Of a stretch of 64,000 bases of DNA, positions 11,001 through 20,985 are shown piece by piece. Below the pieces are notes generated by a model. It saw only the letters and a program-made list of their open reading frames with translations, was not told the origin of the DNA and made no database searches. A program made the translations under genes and the position numbers. The stretch comes from Rhinopithecus roxellana (taxonomy: Eukaryota > Chordata > Mammalia > Primates > Cercopithecidae), in the NCBI RefSeq assembly GCF_007565055.1, contig NC_044560.1, positions 48,039,530 through 48,103,529 on the forward strand. The letters run 5' to 3'. Every line of letters starts with the position of its first letter. Position 1 is the first letter of the stretch.

Positions 11001-12872
11001 TTTTATATATTATATTCCCGGCGGTAAAACATCTGTAAAGTAATTTTAAATGAAAAGCAACTTCCAAGTAAACTTTACAAAAAAGAAATTACAGTTTTCC
11101 AAGTTAAAAGAAGAGAAGCATTTGGTGATCTTTGCAAGAAAAAAAAAAAGAGATGACACAATTTGCCATAAAAAGTAACAGTCTATAAAATCTATGAGCT
11201 CTTGAAATACAAGGAAGTAGAATGTTTCACCCAAAATATGACATCAGCGCGCAGTTTTTTTAAAAAAGCTTACAACTTAGAAAATAATTGCTAAACCAAT
11301 CAGTATATTCATTTCTAATGTTTAACAGGCTGTGTAAAGTGAAGCAATAGGCAACATCATAGCATATACAAGTAAACCTTGTTCTTCCTGGCAAAAACTT
11401 TAATGGGAAAATAAGTGCCCTGAACAAAAGTTCAGGGTCGAAGTGGATAGTCTACTGTTAGTCTAATTAGCCAAAAGCTGCATGTAACATTGTCCTGAAA
11501 TTACTGATAAAGTTTCTAATGTCTAGTTAAGAATTACAAGTTAAAATACACATGTACACACATACCCACAACCACTTTAACTCAAGAGTCCTTAGGATGG
11601 ACATACTGCATCCCAAGAAGCAGCCGGATGGAATCCTGTGGTAGCTCACTTTTAACAGTCTCTCAGTCCTCCAAATTCCTACAACTTGCCAAAACGATAC
11701 CACCATTGGTCCAGGAAGGGGAAAAGAGAACTCTTTCTGCAGATCATACAATGAAACTGACCATGCCCTGTTTTGTAATTCCATTCGCCAGTCTCCCCCT
11801 TCAACATCTCTCCCTCTCTCTCTCTCTCTTTTTTTCTTAAACTGATATCTATGTGAAATGAGCTGAAGTTCACGGTCCAGTTAGGAACGGATAATACATT
11901 CATTGTCCTGGCAGCAAACTTTTTTTCCACTCCCTGGAAGAATTCACGCTTGCCGCAAGAATAATAATTACGGAAAACTAGAAATGCACTGCTGACAAAT
12001 TAATCCTTAACGGACACCACCCTAACGAGGGCAGTAATGATTTGAGGACTCTCTTCCTCACGGGACTTGCATCTCCTGTGACAATGAGCTATTGTGCATC
12101 CTCCCAACTCACTCTACCTCTTATAGATCCAAGATGTCAAAGGTTGTCTGTCCTGGTTGACCATGACATGTGAGTTAACTCATTCTGCTGCTGCATGGCA
12201 GAACTTTATTAAAACTTTATTTGTATCCAGAGTAACTAAAAGATAGTGTGTGCGGGTCTTTTCCACTCAGAGCTAGAGTGCCTAAGAGACGGAAAACCTG
12301 CTCTGATATTTAAACGGAGAAAAGTTAGATGGGAGCTGTGGGTCCCCTGATGGAAAATAGGGAGTGGGGACCCAGAGTTCTCTCACAGGTGACTTTAGGC
12401 AATCCAATTAATTGGCCAGGACTGGAATTCACTCAGGGCTTGCTTCTCCCCAGTGCCCAACACGCGTCCTCAGAAAATACCACAGCCAGAGAAAACCATA
12501 CACCATAGTCCCTGAAAACAAAAGTAAGGGGGATGTGAAACTGGAGAGAGGGGGCAAAACCTGAGGGCCGGGACGAATGCTTCATTTTTTCCCCCAAGAC
12601 TGACTTGGCTAAAGTATTCACCTCCACCTTACAACTGATACTCTTTAAAAAAGAATTAAAAAAAAAAAAAGAAAAAGAAAACCCCAAATACTGTCCCATG
12701 GAAAACGAGGGGAGGCATTCCTGAGAACTCAAGTCGCAGAGTGGCAGAGAGAGGATGGCAAGAGGCAGCAGTGTGAGGCTGCCTCACTGAATAGTGTGAA
12801 AAAAATCAAATGTGAGTTTGATGAATGTGAGGTCTGGGACATTTTGTCAAAGAGGGAGGGAAAGTAGAAAAG
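8001..12872. other. Long repeat-poor interval downstream of the NFIA exon (intronic)
   Basis: Nearly 5 kb with no recognisable Alu, L1, MIR or L2, apart from homopolymer runs such as T18 at 8965-8982. Such gaps in an otherwise repeat-packed primate window often mark constrained regulatory DNA. Relative to the minus-strand NFIA exon this is first-intron sequence. A small CpG-richer patch at about 10325-10480 stands out. Numerous short open frames here are chance. Confidence 0.5.
10325..10480. other. CpG-richer islet in AT-rich intron
   Basis: Several CpGs (cccgtcgctggcagc, ccgtgtctccacgggcgg, aagccggagg, agcccggagt, atgacgcatg) are concentrated in about 150 bases, while the flanks are AT-rich. 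On the plus strand it ends in GAG followed by GTAATT, a possible splice donor, so an antisense non-coding exon is possible. A small regulatory element is equally possible. Confidence 0.35.
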
Positions 12873-12896
12873 GAAAAAAAAAAAAAAAAAAAAAAA
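12873..12896. repeat. A24 homopolymer (U24 in the NFIA sense transcript)
   Basis: Pure A run on the plus strand. In the minus-strand transcript it is a U24 tract at positions +23 to +46 of the intron that follows the NFIA alternative exon. Confidence 0.9.
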
Positions 12897-12912
12897 GCAG
12901 CCCCGGCTGCCA

Positions 12913-12918
12913 ACTCAC
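12913..12918 (-). promoter_or_regulatory. NFIA: 5' splice site of the NFIA alternative exon
   Basis: On the minus strand the exon ends TGGATG and is followed by GTGAGT, matching consensus at all six intron positions. It fixes the coding end of the exon at 12919 and gives phase 0. Confidence 0.8.
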
Positions 12919-13014
12919 CATCCACCAAGTTCTGGCCGAGATGTCGTAGCAGAGCTGCCATTTGATGGAGCCGTCGGAAGCTTTCCCTGCCATTACGCTG
13001 TCAGCAAGCTTCAT
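12919..13014 (-). CDS. NFIA: NFIA alternative N-terminal coding exon (partial CDS)
   Basis: Nuclear factor I/A is a DNA-binding transcription factor that recognises TTGGC(N5)GCCAA as a dimer and acts in gliogenesis and brain and urinary tract development. This exon encodes 32 residues beginning MKLADSVMAGK and ending RTWWM, which I recognise as the longer N-terminus of NFIA; the better known start is MYSPLCLTQ. A TAG stop lies in frame three codons upstream of the ATG, so the start is the first possible one. The frame ends exactly at a consensus GTGAGT donor in phase 0, matching the DEFHPF exon shared by all NFI proteins. Joined to the usual 500 remaining residues it predicts 532 residues, the length I recall for mouse NFIA. 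The DNA-binding domain is in the following exons, outside the window at lower coordinates. The exon's 5' end (true first exon or internal) cannot be fixed. Confidence 0.82.
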
Positions 13015-13337
13015 CTGATGCTAACTCACGGGAGATAAGACACCTAATTGAGAAAACATTTGCAGTGGCATGTGGGGCAACATGTAGTCCGGTCCATACC
13101 ATATGGAATCATGGGTAAAAAAAAAATCTCCTTGACAATGAACCAATCTCTCACAGACCCAGTGGCAAGGTGAAGTGGAGATGAAAAGTCTGCTCCTAGC
13201 ACTGTCTTCTCTCTCCTTTTTAAAAAACAAGAGCCCACTGCTACACATCAAAGGGAGGTGGTTAAAATTAGGGCTTCATCACTCAGATGATTTTGGTCTG
13301 CAGGGTTTTTCCTTTCCTTCCAACAACCAATCCCCCC

Positions 13338-13340
<3 letters not shown>
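13015..13340 (-). other. NFIA: Likely 5' UTR and/or upstream flank of the NFIA alternative exon
   Basis: Sequence directly upstream of the ATG in transcript sense. A possible acceptor (TTTTCTCAATTAG, about 13043-13055) lies some 30-40 bases upstream of the ATG, so the exon could be internal rather than first. I see no TATA box or CpG island, so no promoter can be placed. Confidence 0.4.

Positions 13341-13341
<1 letters not shown>

Positions 13342-13377
<36 letters not shown>
13342..13377. repeat. T36 homopolymer (A36 in the NFIA sense transcript)
   Basis: Uninterrupted T run on the plus strand, preceded by C8 and CT. It lies about 330 bases upstream of the NFIA alternative ATG in transcript sense. 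Confidence 0.9.
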
Positions 13378-13380
<3 letters not shown>

Positions 13381-16300
13381 GAGAATAAAGAGATTTAATA
13401 GGACAAAGGCAGGTAGTGGACTGCGGAGGGAGATCGCCACAGGCTATTAGCCTAAAATTTCTGCTTGACAGATGGAACTGCTTAGAGACTATCATGCAAT
13501 GTTTTGGGCTTTTTCCCCCCTATTCAGCCCCCCTTCTTCGACTTTAAGTCTGATTCAGTATCTGTTTTTCACAGCCACTTTTCTCAAGAACGTGAGCTGT
13601 GCATTTAAAAAAATGTTTAGTTCAGTTTTGCTGTCTTACACATCTCTGTTGGAAAAGTCTCCAACTAAATCTGGGAACAACTGAACAGGTTTTCCAAGGA
13701 GTTAAAAAAAATTTCCAGGAAAAAATATTTCTCTTTCCTTACTTTATTTTTTAAAAATTAGCTCATTAGTTAATTTAGTCATGAAGGAAGATAAACGAGA
13801 GATGGCAGCATTCAAGTCTCTTGATTTTTGGTTTGGCTGGCATTGTGTTTAGATGTATGTTTTATGTGAGTAAATAAATACGTTACTGATATTTTACAAG
13901 TTCTAACCTATGCTGGGCTAGGCACCACCGATATTTTTTGGTGTCTTTTTAAATAAATTAATTTTGGACTTTTCCATTCTTTGTAAACAAAGCAATCAGT
14001 CATTATCAATTCGGATTGGCACAATTCAGGCAAAACTTGACATGAGCTCTTCCTTAATCAGAGAAAGTCACTTCTGATTTCCTTACTGTAACCTAGCCAT
14101 CTTCTTCACAGGGGTTTTTAACCACACATCCTCTCTTTAGTATGGAAAAGTAGACCACAACCTGGACCTACCAATAAGAATGTTTGTAAAAATACTTTTT
14201 TTTTAAGTGAGAAAAAGTCCAGACAATTGCTGCATTTCAAGTCATTTTACTTAGGACTAAGAAGGAGAAAGAAGCAGAGGGAATGACTTGTATTCGTTAT
14301 ATTCTTTCAAATTGTGTGACATTAGGAACTGCAGAAATACCTTTATCAGGGTACCAAACACGTCCTAATTTTTGTGGATGTGCACCAAACGCATCCTCTT
14401 TTTTTCTGAATATAAGCGATCCTTTGATCTCCAAGAACCTACAGTTTTCTCTGCTATGGGCCTTCAATATAGGTACTCCAAAGTATGGGAGAATCTGTCC
14501 ATCACTATTTCTCAGGGCTATCGAACTGTGATTGTTTAAAAAGTTGTGCATTTACTGCCTAATTTTCCAGTGGATTTTTTGTTCTGGTCATGTTTTTGAC
14601 TGAATAATATTTAGATAAACTTGTTTAGAGCATATTTTAAGTTCCAAAGAGGTAAATTTGGTGCATTTTGCTTTCCTATTTCTGATCTCTTCCTTAGTAG
14701 GTATTATTTTAACCATTTAGCATGCTGTTTTGACAAAAATAACTGTATTAAGGCAAATTTTATCCTGTTGCACCAAAAATATTTCTAATTTAAAGCATGA
14801 TGCACAGACTGCTTCTAGGAATGAACCACAAATACAACAAATATGGCATTTTTTTTTCTTTCTCATTCCTTATTGTCATGGGATTTCTTCTAATTATATT
14901 GGGGTGAGAGGTGGTAGCCAGAATTATTATCAAATGTAAATATTGCCATCACTCTTAGGAAGTATCTTTGTATACTTTATTACCTTGGTGTCACCTGTCT
15001 TTTCAGAAGAAGAGTCTGCAGTAGCACAGGAAATGTTGTTAGCTTGTCTAACAAATACAAACGGACCTACTACCAGAAACTTGCCCTGAGCTTGCCAATG
15101 AAAACATTTATTGCCATGTGTAACTGCAGCATCATTAAAATTACTTAGTCTTTCTTAAGTTTATCATTTAGAGAAAGATAAGGAAAAAAGTTGGAAATTC
15201 TATATAAAATGTAAAATATCATCAACCAAGAAAAAAGGAGGAAAAAAAAAAGAAGAAGAAAAGAAACAAAGTAGCATTCTGTCTTTGAATCAACCAACCT
15301 CTGATTCTACTTCATCCATTCCTACTTGCCTCTGACAAGCAGATAAAACAAAATTGCCTTGTTTTAGGGTCTCCTCCGCTTTCTCCCAGGGCATACAGGC
15401 ACGTGGACATCTTGAACTTGTGGGTCCACAGCTTTACAATTTCTGAGTTTATCCTGCAGCAACCTCTGAAGTTGGAGCTGTTTCTTATCTGAGTCGCTGC
15501 GTTTTTGAGACTCAGAACACCCTATGCATGCCCATTATTTATGAATGAATGGAGCACAAGGTAAGCTGGATTCCAGATTTCTCTCTGTGAATGATAGAAC
15601 AGCCGGGAAGACTTTGCAGGAGAGGGCACATAGTTTGAACAAAAAAAATGATAAATATTATTGGATAATAGTATTTTAAATCCAGAACAATTAGGTGCAT
15701 TTAACTTTATCATTGTTCTCTAAGAGGCTGGTGGAAGCTGTCCTTCCCATGCAGCAATCAATCTTTTCACAGTGTGGCCCTTTGTTAATAGCCTTAAAAC
15801 AAGATTAAATAAAACATGTTAAATATTGCAATTATTGTGGGAAATAAAATTATTTGGTGAGCATAATGGGGAGCAATTCAAGCATTTAACATGATCCAGG
15901 AAATGCTACTCCAAACAATTGCATTTGCTTTATGCATTTTTCCCCTTTGATTGCTGACAGATGCCTTTTTGGAAACAAACATCTAAATGGTTTGCCTTCA
16001 GTTAGAAAAAAAAAATATAACAGAAAGCGGCTACATGTTTTGAATTTAACTCTTGTCATTTGAATACTTCTTCCCACTGCACATGAATGAATCCAAGGCA
16101 AAAACAGCACTCTCATCAAGAAATAAGCCCATCAAAATTTGGCCTTTCTTACTTCCTTTCAGCATATTTTATAAGAAGTGGGACTCCCCCTAGATAGGGA
16201 GTCAGGTGATGAGGACTATTTCCTGAGTGACAATGGGGAAGCATTAGAAAGGGAATTGTGTCCTTATAACATGAAGCCTCAGGCAAAGTGCAAGTCACTT

Positions 16301-16560
16301 TCCAGCCTCATTCAGGTCATCATCGCCAGTGCTCCCTTAGTAAGCTATCCCCTTTTGTTGAATGGGAAGAACCCAAGAAAACTCAGAGGATGGTGAATTT
16401 CCATCTGTGTCATCGCTGCAGTGCATTTGAATAAAGGCCTCGAAGACTCTGCTGTCAACAGGTGTACAATACAAATACGGAGGAGAGGTTTTGGTTTTTG
16501 TTATATGTTGCTAAAAGGAGATATGATATGGAATATTCATGATTTTTAGAGCCTGGGTCA
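13378..16560. other. Repeat-poor interval upstream of the NFIA exon
   Basis: About 3.2 kb with no interspersed repeat I can recognise. AT-rich, with homeobox-like and oligo-A motifs (for example around 15020-15170 and 15770-15890). Candidate promoter-side or intronic regulatory DNA for NFIA; conservation cannot be judged from one sequence. No open frame here looks coding. Confidence 0.45.
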
Positions 16561-16564
16561 TAGA

Positions 16565-16706
16565 GAGATTGAGAGCACTGCTTCTGCAATCCAGTTGTCC
16601 ATATCCAGGCTCTCTTGGTTACTGTGTGACCTCTCCCAGGTTACTTAACCACTCTGATTCTGTGTCCTATCATAATCAGGAAAATGAAGATAATAATAGT
16701 TATTAA

Positions 16707-16750
<44 letters not shown>

Positions 16751-16850
16751 TGTAGTGTAGTTAGAAGCAAAAAACTGCATAAGGTACATAGTTCCTGATA
16801 TGTAATGAGTGCTCAACTAAAGTTATTGTGCTGTTATTGATGTCTTATTA
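16565..16850 (+). repeat. MIR SINE, sense, carrying an internal (TG)n
   Basis: Sense MIR: gagagcactgcttctgcaat, ttactgtgtgacctctccca, ggttacttaaccactctga. The body then splits around a TG microsatellite and resumes with gttcctgatatgtaatgag and tgctcaactaaagttattg. Confidence 0.7.
16707..16750. repeat. (TG)n microsatellite
   Basis: About 20 TG units with one A interruption, followed by a triplicated TGTAG (16747-16761). Confidence 0.95.
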
Positions 16851-16879
16851 CAATTATTCCCCTGTTGAGGGAAGCCCTC

Positions 16880-17430
16880 TTTCTTCCCCCTTCTGGTCCT
16901 GTGCTGTGAGGGTCAGTTGGATCCCTTCCCTCTGTTCTTCCATAATAACCTGTGCCTTGCTCCATTGCAGCTGTTAGCACCTTCTTCTGGAATCATCTGC
17001 CTCCTAGTCTGTTTTTCCTCCTGGACCTTGAGATCCATTTTTTTTTTTTTTTGAGACGGAGTCTCGCTCTATTGCCCAGGCTGGAGTGCAGTGGCCTGAT
17101 CTCCGTTTACTGCAAGCTCTGCCTCCCGAGTTCACACCATTCTCCTGCCTCAGCCTCCTGAGTAGCTGGGAATACAGGTGCCCGCCACAACGCCTAGCTA
17201 ATTTTTTTTTTTGTTGTTGTTTTATTCGTAGTAAAGATGGGGTTTCACCATGTTAGCCAGGATGGTCTCAATCTCCTGACCTCGTGATCTGCCCGCCTCG
17301 GCCTCCCAAAGGATCTTGAGATTCTTAAGGGCAGGGACTGTATCTTGCCCATCTGAGTAGCTATAAGGCCAAGCACAGTGCCGGGCAGAGTAGGGGCTTC
17401 CTACACGGTTAGAGAATGAGAATAAAAAGG
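16880..17430 (+). repeat. L2 3' end, sense, interrupted by AluY
   Basis: The left part contains ccttgagatcc. After the Alu the sequence resumes with cttgagattcttaagggcag, ggactgtatcttgcccatct and cacagtgccgggcagagtag, the L2 3' signature. The Alu entered the copy at the CTTGAGAT segment. Confidence 0.65.
17034..17310 (-). mobile_element. AluY, antisense, 5'-truncated
   Basis: T-tract then GAGACGGAGTCTCGCTCT ... CCATGTTAGCCAGGATGGTC (AluY wording) to GCCTCGGCCTCCCAAAG, where it stops; the first ~40 bases of the element are missing. CTTGAGAT occurs on both sides (target duplication). The internal A-rich linker has expanded (tttttttttttgttgttgtt). Confidence 0.9.
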
Positions 17431-17444
17431 CACAGGACATTAGC

Positions 17445-17700
17445 CGCTTTGAAATTTGCATTATTCTATTTACACAGCCTTGTCTTTTACCTTGGCTCAA
17501 GCTATTGCCTTCCTTGGACATGATCTCCCTTTCCAAGGTAACACCCTCCTTAGGACGCCAGCTCACAGTGACCCCTAGCACCTTTGGTGCCCTGCTGCCT
17601 TCCTTATCTGCACCATCCATTAGTACTTTGCATCAACTGACTGTATTATTATTTGTCTTTGATGAAAATGTGTCTTTCATTCATTTATTCACCCATTTAA
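17445..17700 (+). repeat. L2-like fragment
   Basis: Wording such as ctcaagctattgccttcctt and agtactttgcatcaactgac resembles sense L2 upstream of the 3' end. Weak match. Confidence 0.3.
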
Positions 17701-17814
17701 TAGCAACGTATGTGATGCAGGCACTAAAACTTATTTTCTCTTTCTTTTCAAGGGCTGTTTCTAGGACCGTTGGAAATTTGAAAGTCTAGGAGAAGAGCAA
17801 TTTGATTTCGTATG

Positions 17815-18050
17815 TAACAGCTCATATTTACTGACTGTTTCCTCTTGGCCAGGCACTGTTCTAAGATCTTTATGTGTGTTTTTTTTTCCTTGTGAGTCCT
17901 TATGAGGTAGGACCTATTATTAACTCCACTTTACAAACAGGATAACAGACTCCAAGAGGTAAAGTTTGCTTAGGGCTCCAGAGTTAGTGACAGAAGGAGG
18001 ATTGAAGCCTAGGAACAATGACTTCAGAGCTTCACCACTCTGGTGTTGCC
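17815..18050 (-). repeat. MIR SINE, antisense
   Basis: Clear reversed MIR: tggccaggcactgttctaag, gaggtaggacctattattaa, ctccactttacaaacaggat, tagtgacagaaggaggattg. Confidence 0.8.
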
Positions 18051-18084
18051 TCCTGAACCAAAAATGGAGAGAAGTAACAGGATT

Positions 18085-18295
18085 TAGCACCTGCTACATG
18101 TCATACAGTTTTTAAAGGTACTTTTGGGTATCATTTAACCTTCACAACAACCACAGGAGGTTGTTATTATGATTTTTAACTTGCATATCAGGGTCAAAAA
18201 GGTAAGGGTCTTGGCTAAAGACACATGCTAAAGAACAAGAGCCAAGATTCAACCCTGTGTCTGTATAATAAAAAGCCCATGCTTTTGCTGTTCCA
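18085..18295 (-). repeat. Second MIR SINE, antisense, in tandem with the first
   Basis: A second copy in the same orientation begins at agcacctgctacatgtcata, passes through aaccttcacaacaaccacag and ends near agcccatgcttttgctg. Confidence 0.75.
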
Positions 18296-18321
18296 ACCAG
18301 CTTGTTCTCAGAAGATAATTT

Positions 18322-18570
18322 TTATTTTTTATTCATTTTTTTGGAGATAAGATTTATCTGTCACCCAGGCTGGAGTACAGTGGTCTCGAACTCCTGGGCT
18401 CAACTGATGTTCCTACCTCAGCCTCCCAAGTAGCTGGGACCATAGGTGTGTACCACCACACCTGGCTAATTGATTTTGTTTGTTTGTTTGTTTTTTAGAG
18501 AGACGGGTGCTTGCTTTGTTACCCAGGCTGGTCTTGAACCCCTGGTCTCAAGTGATCTTCCTGCCTTGGA
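18322..18570 (-). mobile_element. AluJ, antisense, truncated and rearranged
   Basis: Old Alu wording (GGCTGGAGTACAGTGG, CTCAACTGATGTTCCTACCTC, AGTAGCTGGGACCATAGG, GTTACCCAGGCTGGTCTTG). Ends early at ctgccttgga, so the 5' end of the element is lost; part of the right arm is also missing. Confidence 0.8.
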
Positions 18571-18740
18571 TATTTTTTATTTTTCACGTAGAGTTGAATG
18601 TTGAGCTTAACAGATATGTATGGCTTTGAATCACCAGGCTCATGGAAAACATGAAATTAGAAATGTACCCTGTTGCTGAAGCTGCAGAAATATTCAGTTT
18701 AGAGCAATGGGTATCCAAGATTAAAAAGAAAGAAAAGACC

Positions 18741-19028
18741 ACGCCTGTAATCCCAGCACTTCGGGAGGCCGAGGTGGACGGATCACGAGGTCAGGAGATC
18801 GAGACCATCCTGGCTAACAAGGTGAAACCCCGTCTCTACTAAAAATACAAAAAATTAGCTGGGCACGGTGGTGGGCACCTGTATTCCCAGCTACTCAGGA
18901 GGCTGAGGCAGGAGAATGGCGTGAACCTGGGAGGCGGAGCTTGCAGTGAGCCGAGATCGCACCACTGCACTCCAGCCTGGGCCACAGAGCCAGACTCCGT
19001 CGCAAAAAAAAAAGAAAGAAAGAAAAGA
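18741..19028 (+). mobile_element. AluY, sense, lacking the first ~20 bases
   Basis: Starts at ACGCCTGTAATCCCAGCACT and runs to a poly(A) tail with AAAG units. AAGAAAGAAAAG precedes it (about 18725-18737) and recurs at the tail end (about 19014-19028), a likely target duplication, so the short 5' truncation occurred at insertion. Confidence 0.92.
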
Positions 19029-20222
19029 ATAGAACAGAATATAAAAGCTGTATTAAGAGGCATTTACTAGTGTTAACACCTAGATCTTTCCTCTAACCTT
19101 AATCAGGTGGAAAATCCTAAGATGGTGTTCCGGCCATCACCGTCTAAACCTTTGAGTCGGGACGTATTCACATGTAAGTGTTAAGATAAAAAGAAGAATC
19201 AACACAAAAGGTTGGAAAGTCTAGTTCCTCCAAAGCCCAGAAAAGTGTGAAGGTCTTTCGTGGGAGATTTATCCTTTTTTGATGAAGGCAGCAAAATCCT
19301 CTGCACAGGTACACATCATTACTGAGTGTGAGTGTGGTGACTTAAAGAAACCAGCATCTCGAGTGACCTGGCATGGTTTTCTCACCGTATGACAGAAGTG
19401 AATGCTGCAAAGCTGAAAAGGGCAGAATTGAAGAAAATGCCAGAGGGTCCAGACAGCCCCATCTTCTTTAATAATTTGCCCAGAGATTGCCCAGATTTTT
19501 GATCTGGTATATATACATATACGTGGATATGGATATATATCTATCGCTCAATCAATCTATCTGTATTGTGCAAGGAAAATATTGATAATTTATTTTTGGC
19601 AGAGACTCACCCACAATGTCCTGCAAAGAATCAGTTTTCTTCTTGGCGGCAGATCTTGTGCCTCATTTCCATTTAGAAATTCTTTGACTTTTACTTTCTT
19701 TGCATTTTCTGTTAACCGGTTGCCACCCAAGATTGGACAAAACCCTCTGCCCCCTGTTTAAAAAGAAAAAAAAAAAGGAAAAAAAAAAAAAAAAAACCAC
19801 ATACAACATAACCCTCTAATAAGTATATTCACAACTTCTATGCAAGACGCTTAAGAAAACTAAAGGTTAATATATTCTAACTAGATGTTGGGTATAGAAT
19901 GTCAGATCTGTCAAATTTCATTATAACTTGCTGCTCATTGGAAAAGATTTGATTTCTTTTGCCACTGTCCTACTATGTTCAAGTCACAGACTGCCAGCAG
20001 CAGCCCACAGAAGACCACAGGCTGGCAGTGAGCGGGCTCGAGTGGGAAACCAGCCGCAAGGACCATCTGTTTCCGATTTCTAGCTGAGCCAAGATGTGCA
20101 GTGAAGTGCATTCCATTCACCAGGCCAGCTTCTCCCCTGCTCAAGTTATTAGTGTTACAAGTGAAATTGTCTTTTCCAAACAGCAGGGGAGCTATAATCC
20201 TTATGGAACAGGACACTTTAAA
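19029..20222. other. Gene-free interval, no repeats except low-complexity tracts
   Basis: Single-copy-looking sequence. A TATA/GATA-rich low-complexity patch lies at 19507-19562 and A-rich tracts at 19764-19797. The minus-strand frame at 19935-20285 starts inside the CA repeat and is not convincing. Confidence 0.4.
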
Positions 20223-20282
20223 ACACATACACACATACATGCACGCGCGCACGCGCACGCACACACACACACACATACACAC
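20223..20282. repeat. (CA)n/(CG)n alternating microsatellite
   Basis: Sixty bases of almost perfect purine-pyrimidine alternation with a GCGCGCACGCGCACGC core, a strong Z-DNA-forming pattern. Confidence 0.93.
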
Positions 20283-20289
20283 CATTCAG

Positions 20290-20740
20290 ACATCTTTTGT
20301 TAAAGTTGTGGGGAAGGCTGCTTGTAAATTTAATTACAGCCTTCATGGGGTTTATCAAGTATGTTTTATTAAGCATGATAACCTCTGAGGCAGCAGCCTA
20401 TACATTGGCCTCATTTAGTGTAATTGAATGATCAAATATCTTTAGCATGCTTTTTGTGGCCATGCTTAAAAATGATAAGAAGGATGTATTTAAACCATCT
20501 TAAAATGAAATGGCTTTCAAAAGCATAATGAGTTTTAGGAATAATCAATGGAAACCCTTGCCCGGCTGGCCCACGTGAGCTAATCTCATGCATGTTGACA
20601 GTGCTGAGGCTTGTCAGCCAGCTATTAAATCCCAAGGGAGCCAAATGACTCATATCACCATGTAAGTTGGGAGACCATAATAAGCTACATGTTTATGATT
20701 TGAGACTGATCTTCTGCCTGTCTCAAGATGAATAATTTTT
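20290..20740. promoter_or_regulatory. Candidate distal enhancer (repeat-free, homeobox-motif rich)
   Basis: Repeat-free block between a CA microsatellite and an L2/MIR cluster. It contains TAATTA-type and related motifs (aatttaattacag, tagtgtaattgaatgatcaa), a CACGTG E-box (ggcccacgtgagc) and an AP-1-like TGACTCA (aaatgactcatat). The texture resembles conserved developmental enhancers near transcription factor genes; NFIA would be the likely target. This is inference from motif content only. Confidence 0.35.
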
Positions 20741-20837
20741 AGAAAAATTTGGAGGCGAAGTAGCGAGGCCGATTGCATGACAGTGTGATAGAACTAGCAA
20801 CAGGATAAGTCAAGAGACCTTACTTAAGTAATGTTAT

Positions 20838-20985
20838 AAACGTGTATTTAGTAACAGGTACTTGCCATCACACTAGATGTTCAGGATATGAAGAAGAAAG
20901 CAACAGGGACTGCCCTCAAGGAGCTCCCAACTCTCACTGAGGAGACAGAGGAGCAGGCAAGTACATTACAGTGTGACAGAACCAC
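20838..20985 (-). repeat. L2 3' end, antisense
   Basis: tatttagtaacaggtacttg, then tgccctcaaggagctcccaa and gaggagacagaggagcaggc, the reversed L2 3' end. Confidence 0.6.

Noticed and set aside
13043..13055. Possible splice acceptor TTTTCTCAATTAG upstream of the NFIA ATG
   Set aside because: The pyrimidine tract is short and interrupted; cannot tell an internal exon from a first exon, so not listed as a splice site.
17222..17620. 132-codon minus-strand open frame
   Set aside because: Its C-terminal part is antisense Alu (ETILANMVKPHLY) and the rest is L2-derived; no gene.
19935..20285. 116-codon minus-strand open frame
   Set aside because: Begins in the CA/CG microsatellite (VCVCVCV), no homology recognised, no splice context.
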